A DNA stretch of 64,000 bases from Calycina herbarum (Eukaryota; Ascomycota; Leotiomycetes; Helotiales; Pezizellaceae). The position numbers and the translations under genes are program-made. Where the stretch lies: contig LLEY01000012.1 of the NCBI GenBank assembly GCA_001414485.1, positions 496,001-560,000 of the forward strand, in the 5' to 3' direction. Below, in pieces: positions 1 to 12,055 of this stretch (positions within the stretch are counted from its first letter, which is position 1; the number at the start of each line of letters is the position of its first letter). Below the pieces are notes generated by a model, which saw only the letters and a list, made by a program, of their open reading frames with translations, searched no databases and had not been told where the DNA came from.

Positions 1-640
1 TGGTTTCGTATCCGTGGGACGAGAGAGAGAAAGCAGTAGATAAGGTGGTAGCTATAAGAAGACTAAATGAAGACTATTGACGTGATAATTCTCGTTGGCG
101 TCATGATAATTGGCGAGCTTTTTATGATTTTAGCATGCTCTACTTGAGGTACTCAAGGCCAGTACTACGACGAAAAACTGGATCCAAGCAAGAAGGCGCT
201 TCCTCTTTTCACCAGGTTTCCCAGACATCGCAACAGGTTGAATGGTGAGTTGTTTGCGAATCATTAATGTAAACCACCACATGCTTACAACTCAGGGAAG
301 GTATCCATGGCATTTTTAAAGTTTTGTTTTCTGCTCTCCTTCCAAACGAAATAATCCAACGCCCTTTCCAAAGTAGATATGCGAATCTAAATGGACTGAA
401 ACTTACACGTTTGAATAGATCCTGTCGCAACTCACAAAGAAGACTCGAGTGAAGGAAATATGTAGTATTTGCGCTTGCATGGTAGAGCATTAATACATCC
501 ATGTCTAAACCCCAATCCAAATCCAAGTCGCAATGATATAGCGTACAAGTCTCATCCCCCTCCACCCTCTCAAAAGGTACCCAAACCCAAGAACGCCAAA
601 CTCCAAGCTCCCCAAAAAGTACAAAGCTCCTCTTACTCAT
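1..640. other. gene-free left edge, 3' flank of syntaxin gene
   Basis: No gene is supported here. A 143-codon open frame on the minus strand runs directly on from the stop codon of the syntaxin gene and has no recognisable domain; it is most likely 3' untranslated sequence of that gene. Confidence 0.5.
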
Positions 641-1506
641 TCAACCCACCACAGCCGCCAAAATTATAATCGTGAGAATAACAGCAAGAATCAATAGCAA
701 ACAACAAGCCTTACTCCTCGCATTCTTCTGATACCTCGCCGCACTCCTCAACTCCCGATCCGCACCCTGCGTATCATTCCGCGTATTCTCCACATTATTC
801 GCAATATCATCCAACATCTCCCCCTGCTCGGTGACAATATGCGCTACATCCCTAAATAGCTCGTTGAGTTCCGTGACGCCTTGTTCGATGTTTCGGATCT
901 CGGCTTCGCGTTCTACGATTAGGGAGTCTTGGAAATCTACCTCGTCTTGGGAGGCGAGGCGTAGTTGTTCTTGGGATTGCTGTTGTCCAAAGGGGGATGT
1001 TCCCTCGGTGGTGGGGGATTGTGAGTCTTCTAGGGCGGTGCGGGCTGCGGTTGCGGAGTGTCGTTGTTTTTCGAGGGCAGACCGTTGGACGGATTGGAAT
1101 TCTTGGAGGTTGTTTTGGAATTCGCGGGCGAGCTTTTGTTGGGTGTATTTTTGGGATGGCTGGATGTAATTAGCAGAGTTGATGAGGGATATAGTAGGTG
1201 TATACGTACGCTAACATCTTCCCAAGATTGGATCTTCTTTACGCCTTCCCCGACTTCCTTGAAGGTATCTTTTGTTTCCTCCAAGAGATCGTGGACCCGT
1301 TCCCTAACCCTCTCCGTGTCCCGTTTTGTACCCAGTAGTGATATTTCATTGGAGAGCCGCGAGATGTTGCCTGTTAATGTGAAGAGTTTGGTCATCAGTT
1401 CCTGTGATAGGCGTTGGAACTCTGGGTCGTCGGAGTATTGGGGATCATCTTGCCGTCGCATTGTCGTCGGCTGCGACTCTAAGGAGGAAAGTTGATCGAA
1501 GGACAT
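641..1506 (-). CDS. PEP12: Syntaxin, Pep12/syntaxin-7-type Qa-SNARE
   Basis: Predicted Qa-SNARE of the late-endosome/vacuole pathway, which pairs with Qb, Qc and R SNAREs to fuse vesicles. Two exons (1506-1210 and 1159-641) with one intron (1209-1160, donor GTACGT, acceptor CAG) give 271 residues, close to yeast Pep12. The N-terminal third carries the Habc-like helices, followed by a Gln/Ser linker. A SNARE heptad region follows, from about residue 175 to 240, with the stretch DFQDSLIVEREAEIRNIEQ and then NELF and VTEQGEMLDDI. A basic/Cys junction (ARSKACC) leads to one hydrophobic C-terminal anchor rich in Leu and Ile. The start is the first Met of the open exon and the ATG faces a 379-bp spacer shared with the divergent nucleoporin gene. 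Assignment to Pep12 rather than Vam3 rests on general pattern only. Confidence 0.85.
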
Positions 1507-1885
1507 TTTGGCGGTGTTTTATGGAATGCGCTCGTCGAAATCAATGATCGGGGAGAGGTTGTTGTTAATGAGGAGTTTGTTGCCTGTTGAGGAGGCGTGT
1601 GCAGTACAGGTGATGGAGTTGACTGACGTACCCACCTTTGCTTCAGCGGATCAAGGCCGGGGGCTTTTCAAGACCCGAAGTCTTGGCGCCGTTGCTGTGC
1701 CTGGTCGCCTTCTCGCGGGTGTGTATTTTATTTTGACCTGCGAATGTCAACACCACAATTTTTGCGCTTCAGCCCACAACCAGAACATGGCAATTGCCAT
1801 CTGATTCCCACAACCCGCAGAAGACGCCCCTACAGTCATTACAGCTTCGGAAATAGGGGCATCACCTCCCACCGCATCCCCCACG
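1507..1885. promoter_or_regulatory. Divergent intergenic region between syntaxin and nucleoporin genes
   Basis: 379 bp between two divergently transcribed ATGs, so it must hold both promoters. I see no clear TATA box and no conserved motif that I can name. Confidence 0.45.
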
Positions 1886-3910
1886 ATGGCGCCCACACTG
1901 CGAGTGCGTCCTTACAAGGACTACCTCACACCAGCCTTGCATAGGAGATTCGCAATGGCAACCGCGACGCTATTTGGTCTCTGTTATGTGGAATCTGTTT
2001 TGATCGGGGAGTGGAACTCTTGTAAATCCCAATCCCAAATACCCACAGCGCGGAGCAAATTCTAACTTGCCTGACAGTTTTCTGGAGTTGGTTTCCCTTT
2101 GGCAGAGCAGGAATTCGAACAGGCCTCCTCTTCATACCCGCCTTTATGATATTCATCCTTCGAGTTGCCCAGCTCCACGTAGGGTTACGAACCTCATACT
2201 CGGCTTGGCAGACATTCAGAGGATACACGCGCAAATTCGATGTTATTCAGACCGTGGCATGGTATTTCCTCTCAGCGTACTTGTTCAGCGAAATCTACGT
2301 CTGGTCAGCATCCAAGGAGGCTGATCTCAACCGCATAAAGCTCATGCATAGGACGGATCGCCCGATGATAAATGAGAAGCCTATATACTTGACGAGCTTT
2401 CTTTTCTTTTTGGCGGCGGTTCAGTCTGGGTTCCACTTGTTTTACGATTATGACCGGATTGATATGCCTGTTACGAAGACGAAACCTATAGGATCTCCAG
2501 ACCAGCTGTCACACTTGATTGTTCCTCCAGCTACACAGCTCAAGACGAAGATTTTAAATATAATCATCAGCTGCTTTAAGCGTTCGGTGGCTGTGGCTGT
2601 TATTTCCCCAATTCTTTACTCTATGAACTGGGGCATTTATCCATATTCTGTACGGAAATTTGCTTATAGCTTCACGCGCTCGTGGGCCAAGATATTCTGG
2701 AACTTACCCAAATCAAGCACGCTTCCAAACATTGGACCCTACCACTGGGATGTACTTGTGAGAACTGTCACATCAGGCTTTTTGTTGTTGATGCTGTGGG
2801 AGGTTGGAAATGCAGCATTTTCAGCCTATGTTGCACAAGAACCGTTGAAGAACGAAAGACCAATCACCTATGAATCGCGAGATCCCAACGGAAGCTTGCT
2901 AACAGGTTTGAAGGGTGTAAAGCTACAAACAAGAGTAAGTCCCCAGTCCACAATCCCAGGAAGAAAAATCTAACATTACCCAGGCATTTGCATTCTGGGA
3001 ACTCGTGTACATAGCACAACGCTTCGAAGGGCGAAGAAAGAACATTTACGAAGACATTGACAGAGCTGGTGGATCAGCCTGGTCTCAAATCCTCTCCGTC
3101 TGTCTAGAAGTCATCAAGGGAATGGATGCACGCATAGCCGAGTACCAAAATCCCACACAACCTAAGACCCAAGGATACAGAGATCCCGAATTACCAGCGG
3201 ATCCAGAGCCTCTTCCACGGATGACTGCACCTCTATCAGATGGTCTCAGAAAATCAGGAGACATATTTACCAAAAGCCCTCCACCACAAAAAGAAAGTCA
3301 ACGCTCTGTAGAGGCCATAGGTCGATTCGCGAAGAGACACGGACAATCACCAAATGAAGGTCTCTCCTCAAAATCTAAAGCACTCATGTCCAAAGCCGAA
3401 GATTCCGTCCTCAGCGAGCGCCAAAAACAAGCACTCTCTGCTCAAGGTGTCGCAGGCCTTTTTAGGGAGCAAATCACCTGGTTTTTGCAAACTAAGTTTG
3501 GATGGCCTTTTAGACAAGAATACAGACGCAGGATTGCGGCCGTGGTATTGGGTACTCCATATGGTGATGTGGGGATTATCGTTGATGCCATCGATGCGCT
3601 GTCGAGGTTTGCGGTGGCGAGCTTGACGGAGGACAAATTTGGGAATGTGCAGAAGGATTTGAGGACTATTATTCTTACCTTTACCGATGCCATTGAGGGT
3701 CTGGAGAGGTTTCGGGGGACGATTGGGGTGCATTGGACGGATGTTGAGGGGTTACAGAAAAGTCCGGAGGTGGACACCATTTTGGCGGCGCTGAAGGGGG
3801 GGCTTGGTGCGTTGATTGGGAGTTTTGGGGATTATGCGCAGGATCTGAAGTTGAGCTTGGGGGATATGAGGAGGGCGAGGGAGGCGGCTGCTGTTCCGGC
3901 CAAACCATGA
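1886..3910 (+). CDS. NDC1: Nuclear pore membrane protein, Ndc1/Nup family
   Basis: Predicted integral membrane nucleoporin that anchors the pore complex, and in yeasts also the spindle pole body, in the nuclear envelope. Three exons (1886-2021, 2078-2934, 2984-3910) joined by short introns give 639 residues, typical of the family. The N-terminal half has several hydrophobic segments (around residues 25-45, 60-80, 105-125, 150-170, 215-235, 285-305), as expected for the six-helix Ndc1 core. The C-terminal half is soluble, with conserved-looking motifs WELVYIAQRF and FRQEYRRR. The start MAPTLRVRPYKDYLTPALHRRF is the first ATG of the open exon and gives the usual short pre-membrane tail. The splice sites at 2022 (GTAAAT) and 2935 (GTAAGT) keep the frame. 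Confidence 0.8.
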
Positions 3911-4504
3911 GGTGGGAATCTTGAGAGGATAGGTACGATTTTTAAGAGTTGTTTGCTGTATAATTAGTAGAATCCCACGAGATGGATTTGAAAAGTATTA
4001 GGGTATCGAGCACTAAATGCGATATGCAACAAAAAGTCGAACTGTCGACACACTTCATCTCGACACACTTCACTCAACACACTTCACTACTTGGGCACCC
4101 TGAGGATCTCGCAAATGCGATGTGCAACAAAACTCTACGCTACGGCTAGAGATCGGCTTCGGGACAAAGGAAACAATAGCGGAGCGGCGCTTGAAACGCA
4201 GCGATAACGGCGTGGCCCCTTGCTGAAATGCCCCTCCAAGCTCGGCATCCTACGGCAGTGACGTTGGTGTTGTTTTCGGATCCACTGTAGCTTCAGGTAC
4301 ATTTAGAGGCTGGAAGCCGAGTCGTATGATGTTAATCGTATTTCCTTCTCCTCCTTTCTTCGTTGTTTACTCTTTGTTTTTTGCTGCTTCACTCTCCTCT
4401 CTTCGTGATTGATCCAATTGACTCCCATTGACTTGGAGTTCTCTCCTCTCTTGCTTCACTCTGTTCGCTGTGCTAGCAAGTTCACGAGTTCGCTCCCACT
4501 CACA
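3911..4504. other. Intergenic, promoter of ACH1
   Basis: 594 bp without a gene. Around 4046-4091 a short motif, CACACTTCA(T/C), recurs three times about 15 bp apart. The last 150 bp before the ACH1 start are rich in CTCC/CTTT pyrimidine tracts, common in fungal core promoters. Confidence 0.4.
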
Positions 4505-6566
4505 ATGTCTTCCTCGCTCATTGCTTCAGCGGCTTTGAAGGCTCGGGTTCGTCGGCCTTCTATGCTTAAGAAGCTGGCGAGGGCAGAGGATTTGATTCCT
4601 CTGTTTCCGAATGGTGCTTATATTGGATGGTCTGGGTTCACTGGTGTTGGGTATCCAAAGTACGTTCTGTACCTTTCTCAACTCCCTCTCAACCTATCTT
4701 CAAACCTCCCAACATCCTACTAACTATCCCATTAATCCAGAAAAATCCCCACCATGCTAGCCAACCACGTAGAAGCCAACTCCCTCCAAGGCCAACTCAA
4801 ATACTCCCTCTTCGTCGGCGCCTCCTCCGGCGCCGAAACCGAGAACCGCTGGGCAGACCTCAACATGATTGAACGCCGCGCTCCCCATCAAGTGGGCAAA
4901 GCGATTGCGAAGGGCATTAATAATGGGAATATCAAGTTCTTTGATAAGCATTTGAGTATGTTCCCTGTGGATCTGGTGTATGGGTTTTATACCAAGGATC
5001 GCCCGAATAAGAAGTTGGATGTTGTCATTGTCGAGGCGACGGCTATTACGGAGGATGGGGGGATTGTGCCAGGGGCGAGTGTTGGGGCTAGTCCGGAGTT
5101 GATACAGATGGCTGATAAGGTATGTTGGTGTTTTTCTTTTCTGTTTTTGTTTTGTGTGAGTGGTTTGGGAGATGGAGATAGAAGAGAGAGTGAAGACGGG
5201 GTGGGGTGGAGAGGATTGGGTGAGAGATGGAGACGAGATTCTTGATTTTTGGACAACCCGAAGCTCAACTGCGGTTTCGGCATTCTTTCTCGAGTAGTCG
5301 GAGAAGGAAAAGAAGGATTTGTGTTGCATTTTATGAACTTCCAAGTGGGAAAAGCTTCATGCATGTGGCAAGCAGGTTCCGCCAGAAGGGCATGTTCAGA
5401 AGACATTCCCCAAAAGTTCTACGAGACCCAAACTTTCAGAGGCGTGAAAGCTTTAGTTTCAGCTATAGTTGAATTCAGAGAAATCCAATTACCATTTACT
5501 AACTCTTTAATAGATCATTATCGAAGTCAACACATCTATGCCATCATTCGAAGGTCTCCACGATATCACCATGACAGAACTACCTCCGTTCCGAAAACCA
5601 TACCTGATCATGGCCCCCGAAGATCGTATCGGAACAACTTCCATCCCAGTAGACCCAGAAAAAGTCGTAGCAATCATCGAATCCGACTACCAAGATCAAA
5701 CACAACCAAACTCCGCAGAAGACGACACATCAAGAGCCATCGCCCGTCACCTGATAGAATTCCTCGAACATGAGGTCTCTCACGGCCGTCTACCTAAACA
5801 CTTACTACCCATCCAATCAGGAATCGGAAATATCGCGAATGCCGTTATCGGCGGACTCTCAGAATCGAAATTCGAACATCTGAAAGTTTGGACTGAAGTC
5901 CTTCAAGATACCTTCCTAGACCTCTTCGATTCCGGTCGTCTCGATTTCGCAACCGCGACATCGATGCGTTTCTCCCCCGACGGATTCAAACGCTTCTATG
6001 ACGGCTGGGAGCAATACCATAACAAACTTCTCCTTCGTTCCCAACAAGTCTCCAATTCCCCTGAAATTATCCGAAGACTGGGTGTTATCGGCATGAACAC
6101 ACCCGTAGAAGTAGACATCTACGCCCACGCAAATTCCACCTGCGTAATGGGCTCCCGAATGCTCAACGGTCTCGGTGGCTCCGCAGACTTCCTCCGCTCC
6201 TCAAAATACAGTATCATGCATACCCCCTCCACCCGTCCTTCGAAAACCGATCCGTTAGGTGTGTCGTGTATCGTGCCTATGTGCACTCACGTTGATCAAA
6301 CAGAACATGATCTCGATGTTGTCGTTACCGAACAGGGACTTGCTGATGTGCGGGGACTGAGTCCAAAGGAGAGGGCCAAGGTCATTATTGAGAAGTGTGC
6401 GCATCCTGAGTATAGACCTATTCTTCGGGATTACTTTGCGAAGGCCGAGTTTGAGTGTATGAGAAGAGGGTGGGGACATGAACCGCATTTGCTGTGGAAT
6501 AGTTTTGATATGCATAAGGCTTTTGATTTGGAGGGGAGTATGAGGAAGATTAAGACTTGGGGTTAG
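4505..6566 (+). CDS. ACH1: Acetyl-CoA hydrolase / succinyl-CoA:acetate CoA-transferase
   Basis: Predicted mitochondrial CoA-transferase of acetate and propionate handling; in yeast and Aspergillus the enzyme mainly moves CoA between succinyl-CoA and acetate or propionate. Three exons (4505-4659, 4741-5119, 5514-6566) give 528 residues, matching the family (about 526). Recognisable blocks: [14 protein letters not shown] near the N-terminus, [29 protein letters not shown], then [25 protein letters not shown] and [15 protein letters not shown] near the C-terminus. Intron 1 is 81 nt; intron 2 is 394 nt (5120-5513, GTATGT...TAG), unusually long for this locus. The start is the first ATG before a basic, Arg/Ser-rich segment. 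Confidence 0.93.
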
Positions 6567-7136
6567 AGGGATGTGATTTTTTTGAATATATATAGGGCGT
6601 GGGGGGTTGGAAGTATACATCATTTTTGGGGGGTTGGGGATAAATTGGTGCTTGTAGCTTGTAGGTATTTGTTTTAATCGAAAAACGAGAGGAATCTTTT
6701 TGCAAGGCAGGCTAGCCTGTTGCTATATCAGGATGAAACTTTAGAAGCAGAGTCTCGGTAGACTGAGATGTGCGAGACGTGAGGACAAAGTACTTTTACT
6801 ACTTGCATGTTTCCCTTGAAATCAATGTAGCGTAAACCTTGTTTCTGCCTGAGGCTGCTTTACATTTTTCAGGCTTACGCTTCATTTATTTAAGGGGTGG
6901 GGAGCAGTCAAGAGTAGATAAGAGTAGATCAGAGTAGAGGACGAGTGGTAGCCAAAACCTCTTGGGTAGAGTAATGCACAATAGTCTGCTCTACTTTAAT
7001 CGAAGACTACCATCATCAAATACTCAAATTCTTACAACAATCATACATGAACACTGTCCTATTTTGAAATTTTTTATTGAAATTATACATTTATTTAACA
7101 TGTCTTTTTCAAGACCAAGAATCGTCTCAACCTCAC
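6567..7136. other. Intergenic between convergent genes
   Basis: 570 bp between the 3' ends of ACH1 and the convergent mitochondrial-protein gene. A short imperfect run of AGAGTAGA(T/C) occurs around 6910-6940. Nothing else is supported. Confidence 0.4.
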
Positions 7137-8400
7137 TCACTTACTCTCCTTCTTCGCCTTCTCCGCCAACTTCTCCGCCTCCGCCGTCCTCTTCTGCAAA
7201 ACGTCTTGGATATCCTTGTACGCACCCTTCAGGATCGCTTGTGCATCATCCCCGCGATTCTCCGCGACCTCCTGTAACTTCTGCAGTTTGGGGAAGATCT
7301 CGCTGCCGCCAGGAATCATCTTGACGTATTTCTCGATTCCCTGACCTGCTCCACTTTGTTTGGCCTTCTCGCCTGCATCCTTGACGTACTTCTTCAAGTC
7401 CTCGACATTGCCGGAACTAACAGCGTCCTTGACCTTTTCGAATGTCTCCTTGACATTTCCAGTCTTTAGGGAATCAGCGTTCTCCTCGATCACCTTCTTG
7501 ACTTGTGGAGATTTATCAAGATAAGGCTTCATCTGCTCGAATCCCTTGTTCCACGCCTCATCACCGAGTTTCTTCACCTTCTCCATTTTTTCTTGCAAGA
7601 TGTTCTTCACCTTGTTCAAGTTATCTGCACTCAATCCTCCTTTGAGAGTATCAGAAACTGTTCCCCAAACCTCATCGATTTCCTTCTTCGCATCGGGACC
7701 CAGGTTCTGAGCCATGTTTTTCAATTGCTCGAATTCGCCGCCGAATTTCTCCTTGAGCTGGGGATGGTTCTCTAGAATTTGCTCCGCGGAATCACCAGCT
7801 AAGTCTTTCAGTTTCCCGGCTGCTTTCTCGATGACTTCCCATGCTTTTGCTACACTCTCCATGCTGAGACCGGATTTACTGGCTTCTTTGATACCGTTGT
7901 AGGCTTCGTTGACTACTTTGTCAACTTCCTCCCCGTGTTTTTCCTGCACGGATTCTAGGTCTTTGAAGAGGGTATCGACATAGCCCTTCCCCCCCGGGAT
8001 GAATGCCGCATAAGAAGTAGCGGTGCTTCGCAGCCATTTGAGGGCTTCGTTTGGTTCGGGGGCTGAGGATTCGATGGATTTGGTGAGGGATTGGAATTTG
8101 GCTTTTGTGTTGTGCGCGGCGTTTACCATTGTTTTTGCGCCGGAGAAGTGGTAGTATGCGTAGCCTGCCTGAGCGGGGTTAGTTTTTTGAGCTGAAAGAG
8201 AAGAGGGGATGGGAAGGCTGTGAACTAACTGTGAACACCAAAGCCCCTCCTGCGATTCCTCCAACGAGTCCTGAGGAACCGCCTGCTGCGGCGGCTTGTT
8301 GGTTCGTTGATGCATATCTGAATTGGCTTGTTTTCTGTGCAGGACGTGTGGTGCGGAGGGTTCGAGCTGCTGCTCTGGTTGCTGTTCTGGAGGCTAACAT
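7137..8400 (-). CDS. Predicted mitochondrial helical (LEA-like) protein
   Basis: Two exons (8400-8230 and 8168-7137, intron of 61 nt with donor GTTAGT) give 400 residues. The first 30 residues are rich in Arg, Ala, Ser and Thr and lack acidic residues, as in a mitochondrial presequence. A Gly/Ala-rich hydrophobic stretch around residues 40-57 (GGSSGLVGGIAGGALVFT) could be a single membrane helix. The remaining 340 residues are Lys/Glu/Ala-rich and almost wholly predicted helical, with repeated motifs of the kind VEDLKKYVKDAGEKAK, so an amphipathic or coiled-coil, LEA-like protein. I do not recognise a named family or function. It may sit at the mitochondrial inner membrane, which is inference from composition. 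Confidence 0.7.
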
Positions 8401-9893
8401 TGTGAGGGGTTGTGGTTTGAGGAAGTATGAAGTTATCGTTCAAGGTCTTTGAGAGATTGAGGAGAGAATGTAGTTGTATGTTGATTGAACAAGAGAAAGA
8501 GGAGAGAAGCCTTCCTGATATTTACCTACTTCCCAATTGCCAGGGAACCAAACTAGTGGCGCATTCTAGATTCGGCTTGCAGACTCCGTCATAAAGACGG
8601 GAGGCTGAATAGAGCTCGATGGTCGTGACGTCACCGGAGCACTTACTCCTGGAATGTGGGGTACACAGTAAATAAATCACGACTGGGAATCTGCATGTGC
8701 AAGAACTGTTGAGAGCTGAGGTTTTTATTCGGGTTTGTAGTTGCCGGTATTGTACAAGTGAGGGGGAGGGATTCAATTAAGAACGGAACTGGTGGGATGT
8801 TCCTCGTTTGATCGAAAACTCAATCAACCTTGAGGTTCCTGATCAACATTCAGGGATCAACCGCAGGGATTCTGATTGGTTAGAAATGCTGAATTGAATT
8901 TATCACTGACTTATTTGGTTTGACTTGCAATTGTAGAGTATAGTGAAGAACGCTGAGAAGGACTACTGAATTATTTTGACAAGAACTTCCAAATTCACCG
9001 GGCTAGAAAAGGGGGAGCTGTCACGTGAGAAAGAAATACATATCAATTTCCCCTTCTAAGAAAGCCGATAACAGGTCTTTCTTAATATGAATCAATACGG
9101 GGGGAAAATTGTTTGTTTTTTGACTATAGGAACCATCATCCCAGTTGGTTTGGAAGCGGCAATCTGTTGGCTATTACAACTTTTTGAATCGGCTCGATGT
9201 TTACATTCAGAAACTGACAAATTAATAGATCGTCTAAACCCAACTCTTTCTCACAGAGGGTTTGATCAAGTTGATAATGCATAAATTTCGCAAAACCTCG
9301 AAACCCGCTTTGATTTTCTGTTCATATCGAGTTTAAAGGTCCACTGCTATTAGATCGATCAAAGCCTCAATAAATGGTATTGATCCATAGATGACCTTTT
9401 AACAAAGTCGCGAGTACATCTGACTTAACTTTTGTTATGAAATAAGAAGAATCGGGAAGTATTCGCTGGTTGTAACAGCCCTGGAAGGCATTTGATAATT
9501 TCGAGAGGTGAGGTCTACTGCTCGAACCTGAATGAAGATCATTGAACAACCTACTTGGTCCCAAGTTGCGACTTCCTCATACATATTACTGCTGAGTACT
9601 AGGTCTTTGAAGTGAAGCTCTCAGTAGGATGTCGTGATTTAGTCGCAGTTATGTTTTCTAATGAGAAGCAAGATTGGTTCCACGTACTTTTGTTCGTGTG
9701 TTGTAATTGTAAAAAAAAAATTCACAACACACGAAATGAGAAGTTTTTCCCTCTCTTCATACTCAGGCTCAATATTATCCAAGGTTGAGTTGACCGATGG
9801 TTTCTTCTCATTTTACCCGTCCATCTCGCTTTCTTGGTCCCTAGAGCTCGGTTCAACTAGCTCGCTCTCAGTGCTCCCCATCTTATTCCCATC
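8401..9893. other. 1.5-kb intergenic region, no supported gene
   Basis: Contains only short open frames. One, 65 codons on the plus strand (9087-9284), has a hydrophobic start but no homology I recognise. A frame at 9661-9897 lies over the 3' flank of the rhodopsin-like gene. I see no RNA gene. Confidence 0.35.
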
Positions 9894-11158
9894 TTAAATA
9901 GACCTAATGTTCACATCCTCAAGTGGGATCTCACCCGTCCCCCCAAGGCTCGTGTAATTATTCCTTGAAGCCTCCGCCTCCGTGTCAGTTTTACATCTCA
10001 ATTTTCTCTCTTTGCATTTTCCGCGCCAGGTTTTGAAATACGCTGGTAATGTTGGGAGACATGCACAAGTGATTGCAAGACAAGACTCGATGGATGTCCA
10101 TAGTTCGACGTTGAGTAGGGTATCTGGGTATTGTTAATGGGAGGGGGAGAGAAGGGGAAATGGGGTGCGGGGGTCGCGGGGACATACAGGTGAGATCAGT
10201 TCGGTTTATTTTGGTTAGGTTTATGATTCGGATTATGCTGCTTATACATACTCTACATCTGTTAACATTTCTTCTCTTCTCTGCAAAGAATTCCTGAGGA
10301 GAAGTTGATTTGGAAGAACATAGGTGACCTTACAAACTCCCCAACAAAAACACACCCGAAAGAGCAATCTTTCTATTCGTACTCATATTCAATCCCCAAA
10401 CTATCGGTAATGGCAAACCGAGAATAAGAACATCAGTTAGGAGATTGGAAATTGCGTTTCCGTAGTAGAAGCTCTCAATATCTATACATATAGCATCGGC
10501 CCTTGTCGTCGGTTTCCACGCTGCTGAGATGGGGATACAGTTAAACACCTGGGCGAATAAAACTCCGATCATCCAACTTAGTACTAGGAAGCCGGTAATG
10601 TATATTGCGTAGCGGAAACTCTTTGTGGGGAAGATGCGTTTGTACATGAGGAGGATGGAGAACTTTATAGTGGGGAGGGTTAGAGCGTAGAAGATGTGGA
10701 GGATGTAGATGTCCTGAGACTTTTGTTAGTTTATGTTGGGTCAAGTGGGTTAATATTAAAAGTGGACTTACGATGAGAAAACGTTCCTCTTGTGATGGGA
10801 GAAGAGCATTGGTGTGGAAGCCGGCATATCCAAGGGTGGTGAGGAGGATTCCGGCGATGTATTGTCCGAAGGAAAATAGTAACGCTAGGAAAGCTACCTA
10901 GAGTGGAATATTTCAATTCAGTATGAACCGGTAAACAAAGATAAGAGAGTATTTCGACTCATTCCCGAAAACCCGGTCATTGAATTAGAAACTCACCCAG
11001 TCATCTGGACCTACACTGCCACTAGTACGTCTTGAGAGAAAACGGAGGAAAAGACTCGCTGTGGCTAAATTTTGGAGAATAGTAGAAACTACAAGGAATG
11101 TGATACCAGATGATGATACCACGGGAGCCCGAAGTGACGGCTCCATTGAGGAAGACAT
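9894..11158 (-). CDS. Fungal rhodopsin-domain integral membrane protein
   Basis: Five exons (11158-10997, 10897-10772, 10713-10334, 10258-10188, 10123-9894) close in frame to 322 residues. It follows the architecture of the fungal seven-helix 'rhodopsin domain' family: an N-terminal helix, DDW after helix 1, then helices with the family-like motifs TLPTIKFSILLMYKRIFP, GVLFAQVFNCIPISAAW, NAISNLLTDVLILGLPLP, RVCISSIIRIINL and WTSIESCLAITCACLPTL. A hydrophilic C-terminal tail carries basic and acidic clusters. No CFEM domain is present. The start is the ATG at 11158; a GTG three codons upstream is not needed. Function is unknown; members are proposed receptors or membrane scaffolds. Confidence 0.82.
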
Positions 11159-12055
11159 GAATGGCACCGGTAAGAGAAGGTAAGAGAGCTGACTCTTCCC
11201 GCCTGTTATAATTCCGAGGAAAGCACTCGCCTGTCGTAAGCTGACATTTTAGCCTCGACGCATTGGAGAATCATAGCTGTAACCAGCCTCTGGACATCTT
11301 GGTATGCATTGAGCTGTGGGATGGTGACGAGTCCGGAGAGTATGGATGAAGAATCCGACGTGCAGACTTGCGGCTTCATTGGTGGGCTTATTGGGCAAGC
11401 TTACGAAGCCGCCTTTTGTATATATGAAAGTTGGTCTTGAGAGTTATCTAGAGATATAATCTCTTGGTTTTTCTTTTCAGGAATCTGGAACTAAGTTATC
11501 TTATCTGCTTTGTATATTCGTTGATTTAGTGTTTGTGGATAACTGAATCGAAGGGGAGAAGGTCGCTTGAGCCGCTCTCCTTAAATTCTTTCACCTAACC
11601 ACCCACAAACAAGCACTTAGGCGAGGAGGATCATTAAGATCATGGACTTTAGGTAGTATAAAATAAATGGAGAGGATGTGGGGGGGAAGGGAGGAGAACA
11701 GGTCAATCAATTTTCCAATTTCTTTCGGATAAGGGTGGGCTTGGACCCTGCATAGATCGGAAGCATGGGGGTGGCATGATGGTGATCTCGATGAGCTTTT
11801 GCCGCTTTGCCCACCAAAGACTCCCTCACCATCGAGCGGCTACAACACCATCTTTTCAAGCCTGTTGCCTGCGTTGAGATCTCGAGATGCCCTCCTTTCT
11901 ATCGAACCTTCCCCTTCTCCTTCTCTCGTGACCCCCCCACCCCTTGCTACCGCATTCCCGACCCGACTGCCCACCTTACGAAGTAAAACAAGTCCCTATA
12001 CGGACCTTGGGGAGCCTAAGAACCAGGTTCACGTCACCAGATTCTCCACTTGAAA
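11159..12055. promoter_or_regulatory. Divergent intergenic region, upstream of histidine kinase
   Basis: 897 bp between the divergent rhodopsin-like and histidine-kinase genes. It is pyrimidine-rich just upstream of the kinase (11799-12050). A short open frame there (84 codons) ends before the kinase ATG and looks like leader sequence. No named motif is seen. Confidence 0.4.

Noticed and set aside
209..640. 143-codon minus-strand frame
   Set aside because: It directly follows the syntaxin stop codon, has no domain and no start of its own that stands out; treated as 3' flank.
5249..5773. Alternative coding frame across the long ACH1 intron
   Set aside because: It runs into the conserved third exon in a wrong frame and breaks ACH1 homology, while the 394-nt intron restores it exactly.
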